Positions 56,381 through 64,000 of a DNA stretch of 64,000 bases are shown in pieces (within the stretch, counting starts at the first letter, position 1; each line of letters begins with the position of its first letter). Source of the stretch: Phialocephala subalpina. Taxonomy: Eukaryota > Ascomycota > Leotiomycetes > Helotiales > Mollisiaceae. The stretch lies in the NCBI GenBank assembly GCA_900073065.1, contig FJOG01000072.1, positions 13,306 to 77,305 of the forward strand. The letters run 5' to 3'. The position numbers and the translations under genes are program-made. The notes under the pieces are model-generated. The model made no database searches. It saw nothing but the letters and a program-made list of their open reading frames with translations, and was not told the origin of the DNA.

Positions 56381-58640
56381 TAGGCCGGGATCGAGTAATA
56401 ATAGAAAAAGCTAAAATGCGGTAAGTATTAGTATTAGTATCGAAATTAAAACTACTAATTTTTTGGTAATTAGAATAGGATTCTTTTGGTAAAGGAGAAG
56501 GAAAAATAAGATATAATAATATATTATAAATAAAAGAAATATAAGAAAATTAAAAAATTAAAAAATCCCAAGTAAAAATAATAAATTAAATAATAAAATA
56601 TAAACTAAAATTAAGAAATAGCAAAAATAATAAAAAAGAATTATTAGTTTAGAATATTATTATATTAATCAAATATAAATTAAAATTATAAATAAAAAAG
56701 AAATTATTATTATTATTTATATATTTTTTTTTTTGAGTATATTATATTTTTTTAAATTATAATTATATAAAATTTAAATTTCTAATTTATATAATATATT
56801 AATAGTTTTTTATAAATATATAATAAAAAGAAATTTATATTCTATAATATTTTTTTTTAAATAAATTAAAAATAAAAATAATAATTANNNNNNNNNNNNN
56901 NNNNNNNNNNNNNNNNNNNNNNNNNNNNNNNNNNNNNNNNNNNNNNNNNNNNNNNNNNNNNNNNNNNNNNNNNNNNNNNNNNNNNNNNNNNNNNNNNNNN
57001 NNNNNNNNNNNNNNNNNNNNNNNNNNNNNNNNNNNNNNNNNNNNNNNNNNNNNNNNNNNNNNNNNNNNNNNNNNNNNNNNNNNNNNNNNNNNNNNNNNNN
57101 NNNNNNNNNNNNNNNNNNNNNNNNNNNNNNNNNNNNNNNNNNNNNNNNNNNNNNNNNNNNNNNNNNNNNNNNNNNNNNNNNNNNNNNNNNNNNNNNNNNN
57201 NNNNNNNNNNNNNNNNNNNNNNNNNNNNNNNNNNNNNNNNNNNNNNNNNNNNNNNNNNNNNNNNNNNNNNNNNNNNNNNNNNNNNNNNNNNNNNNNNNNN
57301 NNNNNNNNNNNNNNNNNNNNNNNNNNNNNNNNNNNNNNNNNNNNNNNNNNNNNNNNNNNNNNNNNNNNNNNNNNNNNNNNNNNNNNNNNNNNNNNNNNNN
57401 NNNNNNNNNNNNNNNNNNNNNNNNNNNNNNNNNNNNNNNNNNNNNNNNNNNNNNNNNNNNNNNNNNNNNNNNNNNNNNNNNNNNNNNNNNNNNNNNNNNN
57501 NNNNNNNNNNNNNNNNNNNNNNNNNNNNNNNNNNNNNNNNNNNNNNNNNNNNNNNNNNNNNNNNNNNNNNNNNNNNNNNNNNNNNNNNNNNNNNNNNNNN
57601 NNNNNNNNNNNNNNNNNNNNNNNNNNNNNNNNNNNNNNNNNNNNNNNNNNNNNNNNNNNNNNNNNNNNNNNNNNNNNNNNNNNNNNNNNNNNNNNNNNNN
57701 NNNNNNNNNNNNNNNNNNNNNNNNNNTATTAAATTATATTTAAAATAAAAGAAATTTTAAATTATATTATATTAAATTATTAAAATAAATAATTTGAAAA
57801 TTTAAAAAGAAATTTTAATTGCGAATTTTATTAATAATAAAAATAAAATGAATTTATAATATTATATATTAAATTCTTAAAAAATTATTTATTTTTATAT
57901 ATAAATTATTTAATTATAAAATCATATTAAATTAATATTTATAATATTTAATTTAATGAAATTCTTTAATATTAAAATTATTAAATTCATATAATAAATA
58001 TTTTTTATTTTTTATTTTTTGAAAATATTAATTATAATAATTAATATTAAGAATATTTTTCTTAAATATAAAAAAAAACTCGTATTATTTATAAGAATAT
58101 TAATAAAAAATATTTTAATAAATTTAAATTTTATTTAAAAAATTAATTCGATGAATTTTATATTAAAATTATATTATTAAATTTTAAATTATTAATATTT
58201 ATTATTAGAATTATAATATTATTATATAATAGAATTCTAATTATAATATCAAATATCTAAAATTCTTAAAAATATATTTATATAAATATATATTTCACGA
58301 TATTCGAAATTCTATTAATAATTTATAAAAATCCGAAATAATATATTAATAATTAAATTAAATTACTTTTAGAACTCGAATATAATTTTATTATTATTAT
58401 ATTTAGTTTTTTTCTTTTTCTTTTTATATTTTGAATAATAATTCCACGTATTAATTTAATTCTAATTATAATTAATAAAAATATTTCTTTAAAGAATTAT
58501 ATAATTATAAACTCGTATAAAATAATTATTTATTTATCAGAATTAACAAGGAAATAATATTAAATAATATATAAAATATTAAGGAGAAAAATATATTAAA
58601 ATAATTTAAAATAAAAGGTAAGATTAATTTTCGAGAAAAA
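56381..58640. repeat. Large AT isochore (RIP-like), contains gap
   Basis: About 2.2 kb of almost pure A/T on both sides of the N run, with long A and T tracts and no open frames. It probably represents one or more RIP-destroyed transposons. Confidence 0.8.
56888..57726. other. Assembly gap (N)
   Basis: 839 undetermined bases inside the AT isochore. Confidence 0.99.
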
Positions 58641-59827
58641 ACACGAGTATTTTTATGCTTTTAATAATAGTATAACCCTTTTGATATCGTTAAGACTATT
58701 AACGAGTATATCTCCCAAGTCCTAAATTCTACCAAGAAACATTTCCTGATAAGTATAAGCAAATAAAGATCCCGTATTGATAGCATTCCTAGTGGTAAAG
58801 ATTGGAATATCGTAAAAGTATCTCCTACTTCCAAGCTATACTACCTGATTGCATTTCATGACTATACGCCGAGTTTGAGATAGACTTTCCTCTAGGACTA
58901 CGTCAAAGTCTTGACTTCAGCATATGCCGTATCGCCTGATATATAGAGCGCAGTGTGCCTGCTCTGCTGTCGAGAGTGAGTGAAGCAAGGTAAACGCTTG
59001 ATCATTCTTAGTTGGGGGCGCGTCAACACAGGGTGCGAAGTATATAGGCATCGATGATAGGAGGGAAGATCGTTATAATCGTGCGTGAAAGGAGGGCAAT
59101 AACACCGTGCGAGTGTTACGGGTTCTAATCTCATCAATGTTAGCCCTGTAACAGTCAAACCGAGCACGCCCGTTGAGTCTCTCTTGAAGAAGGCTAATGT
59201 ATTTTCTCATCAACTGTTTAGTGAAGAATAGCTCTCGATAACCCAAAACGCTCGGAAGTGTAATTGCAAACCCACTATTCCGCATAGGCTCAAGTAAGAC
59301 GTTTTTCTTTTGCTTTGATGCAATCGACTATGATATAGGAATGCGCCGCGATCAGGTTGAGTCCCTGAAGCTCCTTGCTCTCGGAGATTATTTGGATTGC
59401 CTTTGATCATATCAAAGAGGATAGCATTGCGCTAGGCGAGCATGTTTAATTACTGCCGCCATTTTGGAAGATTTGTAGAGTTGCTGAGAAAACGTAGTGA
59501 GTTGGTACGCGCAAAATGACGAAGTCGCGTTAGTATTAGTGCTAAGGATTAAACTTCAAAAGATCAATTTGTTTTCGGGACGTGGCGCGAGTGAACGTAG
59601 GCCTCGACTTATTTATACTCTAACCACTCCTAGATGATTTCTCACTCGATTTAGAGTTCTGGTAGCGGTCTCGCTTATCCAGACGTTTGAACTTAAAATA
59701 TAATAAGTTTAGCCAAGACCTTTAAAGCCACAAAAATATGCCCCTCTCTTACCTCCCTTCACATATGCCATACTTTTTACTAGTCTTAACAATCAGCAAA
59801 AGATATTGACAACAAAATCTGAACACA
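58641..59827. other. Unassigned region next to AT isochore
   Basis: Composition recovers. Minus-strand frames at 59073-59285 (NSGFAITLPSVLGYRELFF) and nearby look protein-like but are short, lack ATG and shift frame; they may be gene remnants. Nothing is identifiable. Confidence 0.3.
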
Positions 59828-60280
59828 ATGGGTATATTATCCTAAATTATTTGCAATTGGAAAATAAAAGCTAAAATATGTATAGTATCAACGGGAGATA
59901 CTCTCACCATAGTCTTCGGGATTGTGGCTACGATCACAGCCGTGGGAGCAATTTGGGTTGCTCGAAGGCAGAACACAATAAGACGTATGTAATTCTGCTT
60001 AAGAATCGACCTCTAAACTTCCATAAATTTAGTCACACTGCAATTGATCCCAGTTTCTATAATATGAACTGACTTTCCCGCAGCAGAGCCAGACACAGAG
60101 CTTAATCTCCTCGGCTCTACCACCTCGAATACCACCCCCAACATAAGAAACCAAGAGGAATCCGACGAGGAAGAACCTGCCACAGACATTGGCAGACGTG
60201 CAGAACAAGAAAGCCAGGCGCATCAGGTCATTGGCGATATTTTGGAACTGGTTTCAAGGCATCTTCGTGGTCGTCGTTGA
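59828..60280 (+). CDS. Small single-pass membrane protein, 99 aa
   Basis: Three exons: 59828-59831 (ATGG only), 59886-59984, 60084-60280, with introns of 54 and 99 nt; the frame closes exactly. The 4-nt first exon carries the ATG. Spliced, the protein begins MVSTGDTLTIVFGIVATITA, then VGAIWVARRQ, so a transmembrane helix lies at ~8-27 with a basic flank. An acidic cytosolic tail (NQEESDEEEP) and a basic amphipathic end (LELVSRHLRGRR) follow. Short proteins with a TGDxLTIVFGIVAT-like start recur in filamentous fungi; I know of no assigned function. Both introns have usable branch sites (GCTAAA, ACTGAC). Confidence 0.55.
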
Positions 60281-60724
60281 CAGCTGTAGCGCTGGGAAAG
60301 TGATCTTATACGAATATGACGAGGTAAAAATGTTGGATATCGGTTTCCTCGGCATTTCTTTTTATATGGAGTTTTCCTACACGGGTGTGTTAGCGCTGTG
60401 AGGATGTTATGATGCTGGGGTACACCATCATTGGTGAGAGATACAACCAGCTAGCCGATGACGAGATGGTGAGGGCTTTCATTCCCCATTTGTGATGGAT
60501 GGGCCCCATCAGTCACAAATCGCGCGGGTGACGTTTAAGTTGGAATTTCAGGTCCTCGAGGTCCTTGCTATCACCAGCAATGACCTTCAGTTGAGAAAGG
60601 TTCCGCTATGTATAAGAAGATGCTGCGACACCAACGAACTCAGCGCATACGGCTGCGTACCCTGTGATGGCTCATTGTTGCTGTGGGCGTTGCTCTGGAT
60701 CTTGCCTCCCGCCAGCGACCTCGA
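60281..60724. other. Intergenic between microprotein and next fragment
   Basis: No clear gene; short plus-strand frame around 60411 (MMLGYTIIGERYNQLADDEM) could be a remnant. Confidence 0.3.
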
Positions 60725-61204
60725 TCAAGGATCGAAGCATTGAAATACAATGGCGCTGACCTCGGTCATCGAATGTCCATGTCTCCTCAGTAAATATTTA
60801 CGAATGTTTTGAAAAGGCTGCAGACATAGCAGCTCATCGACAGTTTCCTTTTCGTTTTCGCGCCATGTCAAGGTGATGAATATCGGACGTCTGGCAATCT
60901 TCGCACGGACCGAGCAGGGAGAGGTCTAAGCAAAGGTCAGTATTACGTCTTCTGTCCCAAGTATTAGTACTTACCAAGGCATCACCACATAAGATTGCCC
61001 ATTCAATTAAGATCGAAAGTGGCTCTAGAGCCTCAGACCGATAACATGATCGCAAACCTTCCTCTCCGCTGAAAACAGCATGCGTAGCATCGGCGACGAC
61101 ACGGATACGTTGATGGCAGCCATTTTGTTTGATTCGCGGACTTTCTACAAGCGCCGGACAGGCGAGATCAATAACTGGAAAGGGAAATCCAGATATTAAG
61201 TGCG
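60725..61204 (-). pseudogene. Two-exon gene fragment of unknown family
   Basis: A minus-strand frame from ~61204 to 60976 (FPFPVIDLACPALVE, RIRVVADATHAVFSGEEGLR, LEPLSILIEWAILCGDAL) splices over a 51-nt intron (60926-60976 edge, GTAAGT...TTAG) to 60925-60725 (RRPIFITLTWRENEKETVDE, YLLRRHGHSMTEVSAIVFQC) and stops normally. Upstream the frame meets a TGA and no ATG is visible, so the 5' part is missing or mutated. Product not recognised. Confidence 0.45.
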
Positions 61205-62622
61205 GGTGTATGCCCTTTCATAAAAGGCTCGTGTCTGACGGATCATATGCTGTCCAATATCGTGCAGAATCGTAAGATTAAAGCGATGTTGTCAAAGACC
61301 AAGTCTTTGCTCCGCATCGAAGCCATTCCGCTTTGCCTGCACGTTACCCTGTGATTAGCACCTGTACGGGTGCTACATCATCCACTAAGGCATGTCACTC
61401 CAGAATTATCGGAGATATCTGAGCAGGCAAAGGAAACATAGGAAGGGCATTCCGGACTAGCGACTATTGTTGGATCTCTCTCCCCTCCCCCCTTAGAAAT
61501 GCACGCAACAAGTCAATCAACATGAAATCCGTGATCTTAGCGTTTTACACCCTATTTTGCATCTACTTCTATACTTGGGATTGGTGGGTGTATTTCCCAG
61601 GTTCTAATAATGCTCAAAACCTCGAATTCGGGAAGTACGAATTCCATGATTCCGATTCCGTTTTTAGGGAATGGCGAAGAAAAAATCACTCTGCATATAA
61701 AAATTGATTCCACTTTATATCTTCACATTATTATCCCTATAATGTCGATGTCTATCAAAAGCACGTGGGCTTACTAAGAAGTGGTCAAAATCGAGGCTTT
61801 GCCAAAAGCTGACCTCATACTTGAAGTATATCATGCTATGAATAGGCATACTTATTCGTAGAGAACAATTCACAAAGTCCCACGCGACCTCGACATTAAT
61901 CGTAAGTTTCTTTCGATCCTACTCGGTGGCACGTGACGCTAAGTCAAGTGCAGTAGTAGATGCTCTCTATCTTGAATGGGGCGGCCCTTCTCTCACCCGC
62001 GATAAACAACTTGAGGAGATCGAGGCAAGATTTTATCGCAATCTAAGTAGTAAGATATGGGATCCAAAATTCCCTTCGGGTACTTTTTGTCAAATTGAAA
62101 TTGATTTTGTTTCGGGTAGGCCTCGAGGATGATAAAGGTAATTGTTGATCCTCTTGTAACGAATTTGGGGATTGACGAGTACTAATAATTCCCCTCGTTT
62201 GTGAAAAATTTGACGGACTATCAAATTTTGAGAAAAGGATCGTTTACTCTAAAGAATGGGCCAAAGACAATGTAACCAATGAGGAAACACCTCTTCTTCA
62301 AGTTCTTCCACCAGATCCACTTCCTCGGAGATCACGACCGCTGTGGAGGACTTGGATCCCGTTCATATAAAAGAGTAAGGCCGAACTTTCTGGTAGGTTC
62401 AAGAGGCTGAAGAGCTCGCGGCAAGACTGACGCAGGTGGTGAATCGTTTTGAACAAAATTCTAGCAGATATACAACAAGATTTTCAACATGCAACTCGCA
62501 AACATCCTGACGGCAAAGTCAAAGGGACGCTATGCATCCAGGCGCGATGTACTTCGCGTCATCTCCACCTTGACCACCTCTGGGTCCATCGAAGTATGGA
62601 TGTTGCTGTGAATGTGGTCCAG
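61205..62622. other. Region of decayed sequence
   Basis: No intact gene apart from the 61-codon frame listed below. A plus-strand frame near 61926-62120 (DALYLEWGGPSLTRDKQLEE) looks protein-like but has no ATG. CACGTG boxes at 61763 and 61929. Confidence 0.3.
61522..61707 (+). CDS. Candidate small secreted protein, 61 codons
   Basis: ATG in good context (CAACATG) after a CT-rich leader; 61 aa with a hydrophobic N terminus (MKSVILAFYTLFCIYF) that could be a signal peptide, then aromatic and charged residues, no Cys. It may be the first exon of a longer gene or a chance frame. Confidence 0.25.
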   Translation: MKSVILAFYTLFCIYFYTWDWWVYFPGSNNAQNLEFGKYEFHDSDSVFREWRRKNHSAYKN

Positions 62623-62856
62623 CTAAGCAGCAACTGTGCCCCCGAAACGCTGATCATGTTTGAGTAACTTGCTACACAGCTGTGAAGCCGTAATTCGTTT
62701 CTCGGGGTTTCTCGTGAGCATTCAGCGCAGGAGCGAGAGGCCTTTCGGAAGATTCTTCTTGACGCGTTCAACATTGCCGAACCAGGTGGTCGCGCTGTCA
62801 GATACGTGGCTGCTGCCAGTCCCAGAATCGTGAAAATCCTTCTCGCCATATTCAAG
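62623..62856 (-). pseudogene. Protein kinase C-lobe fragment
   Basis: A minus-strand frame reads TTWFGNVERVKKNLPKGLSL, then ML followed by TRNPEKRITASQLCSKLLK, the subdomain XI pattern of Ser/Thr kinases. A TGA at 62722-62724 interrupts it where Trp (TGG) or another residue would fit; a G-to-A change would explain it. No catalytic loop or start is present, so only the 3' end of a kinase gene remains. Confidence 0.5.
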
Positions 62857-62865
62857 TCAGCATTA

Positions 62866-63796
62866 TTAGCGATGCCGACATAAGATTCTACTACCTCCAT
62901 TGTAACAAAATTGACCTCCAGAACCCAACAAGCCAGCCAAGCGGAGGCTGCTCCTTTCTTCCAGATATGATATTCGATCGCGCACTTTCCGTGCTACCAG
63001 AGGTTTGTACTCTTCAGAACCGCCAATGAAGTCTTTAGCCCGTACGCCGATATTTGACGATCTGTGGTAGAGAAAGTCCAAGTAGCCCGAATAAACAGTG
63101 TCGATAGGGGCTGGATTGTGTAGAGCTGTTGCAAATCAAAACTCCTCCTTTCCCATGTATTTTACTCCATTCTTTAGACAACAATAGTCGCCCGTCATAT
63201 AGTCTCTCTCGAACTGCAAGCATTGAATAGAAGTTGTCTAACTCTTGAATGTAGTCCAGGTACCCAAGCGGTGAACAGATGCCTCAGCCTCTTGCCAAGT
63301 AAACCATGTCGGTAGAACAAAAATCTGTACTGGGACAATACGGCTCCACTCCTAACAAATAAAGCCGACTATGCCCAACTTCTCATTACATATTATATTT
63401 GGAGGGCGAAGATCTCCAAGCATTAAGACGAACGGGCGGCCATCAAAGTCTCGGTCTACCCACTTGTCCACGAGGTCTTGAAATTGATATAGGATGTACA
63501 AGGCCACACATCCATCGTATTCGTCCTTAATACTGTTCTGCCCTTCCTCGAATTGGTGGAAAGCAAGACGTATGAGCGAGAGTATATAGTCTTTCGCCGA
63601 TGTATACGCCCTCTCTTTATCGCATATCTCGAAAGCGTGTATTCCTTCAACCTCTTGCCCATTCGATTCGATAGAGAAGGCCCTCCTCGGGACCTTAGAC
63701 GTCCACCCAAACTCGGCCTCAGGGTCTGGTAATAAGGCGCCAATATGGGAGAACTCCAGTCGTCGAAGCTGTATCAGAGTATCTGCCAGTTGTGCA
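62866..63796 (-). pseudogene. APH/phosphotransferase-family pseudogene, truncated
   Basis: Minus-strand fragments in three frames belong to one fungal aminoglycoside-phosphotransferase-like (kinase-fold) protein. Frame 1 (63796 to ~63265) has QLADTLIQLRRLEF, SIESNGQEVEGIHAFEI and VLMLGDLRPPNII, the last at the catalytic-loop position, then a TAG at 63352-63354 in the metal-binding DW motif region. A frameshift near 63262 leads to YLDYIQELDNFYSMLAVRER, and a second near 63137 to NPAPIDTVYSGYLDFLYHR and RKVRDRISYLEER. The 5' end is cut off where AT-rich DNA begins. Clearly non-functional. Confidence 0.65.
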
Positions 63797-63935
63797 TTAT
63801 AAATATTATTTTAAATTTTAATATCTAAGAAATATTAATATTTTATATAATTAAATTATTCTATTTGATCAAATACAATTGGAAATGTGATATTTTTTAC
63901 AAGGCTTCTATATTATCCTGTATTATAGCTTTTAT
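63797..63935. repeat. AT-rich patch at right edge
   Basis: A/T runs start abruptly at the truncated end of the phosphotransferase pseudogene; composition recovers in the last ~60 nt of the window. Probably a degraded insertion. Confidence 0.5.
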
Positions 63936-64000
63936 ATTATCCCATACTATCGCGTCTATAAATGGTCGAGGGGCCCAAACGGGCTCTCCAAGTTAAGTCG

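Noticed and set aside
63456..63743. 95-codon Arg/Ser-rich minus-strand frame
   Set aside because: It is a shifted frame of the phosphotransferase pseudogene, whose real frame shows family motifs.
1..64000. tRNA, rRNA and CRISPR features
   Set aside because: No cloverleaf with a convincing T-arm, no rDNA sequence and no regularly spaced direct repeats; the recurrent hairpins are dispersed, not arrayed.

Overview
The window is nuclear DNA of a filamentous ascomycete (Pezizomycotina). The gene content suggests Leotiomycetes, but that placement is inference. The evidence for a filamentous ascomycete is dense intron-bearing genes (introns mostly 44-60 nt, GT...AG, with CTAAC/CTGAC-like branch sites), fungus-specific families (HET, Clr5, Zn2Cys6, GH76/DCW1, GPI-anchored GH17, ERG4, NACHT) and almost C/G-free AT blocks that look like RIP-degraded repeats. 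Two assembly gaps (39074-39850 and 56888-57726) interrupt the scaffold. All exon structures were spliced by hand and every gene model closes in frame.

Layout. 1-430 is an AT block. 0.9-5.1 kb (-) holds a four-exon gene that joins a retropepsin-like domain to an unknown fungal domain. 7.3-16.7 kb holds housekeeping genes: ERG4 (last step of ergosterol synthesis), a UBP3/USP10 deubiquitinase and an RNF10/Mag2 RING protein. 17-24 kb has a disordered Lys-Gly-tailed protein, a Zn2Cys6 regulator divergent from an HSL-type esterase, and a WD40 protein. 24.2-31.9 kb has a broken gene remnant, an SNF2/Rad5-like ATPase, and a divergent NACHT (NLR-like) protein ending in two C2H2 fingers. 32-38.4 kb has an OPT transporter and a GPI-anchored GH17 glucanase. 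40.7-54.5 kb has a Clr5 protein, a polytopic membrane protein, a GH76 wall mannosidase, a DUF1365 protein, MBF1, Cdt1 and an F-box-like protein. From 55 kb onward the DNA is accessory: a HET gene beside a large AT isochore, then a 99-aa membrane microprotein and decayed fragments (protein kinase, APH-type phosphotransferase), ending in another AT block.

The most unusual signal is not a gene. A dispersed 25-nt inverted-repeat/hairpin element (8-nt arms close to AATGTCYC and GGGACATT, nearly always with a loop of exactly 9 nt) recurs about 16 times. It is clustered in 6.1-6.7 kb, throughout the RNF10 gene (all three introns, the 3' flank and in-frame inside exons) and around the GH17 gene. Arms and spacing are conserved while the loop sequence is not.

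Functional links are modest: cell wall and membrane genes (ERG4, GH17, GH76, OPT), ubiquitin genes (UBP3, RNF10) side by side, replication licensing (Cdt1 with an MCB/E2F-like promoter cluster), and self/non-self type genes (NACHT-C2H2, HET), one of which sits next to the repeat-rich end.
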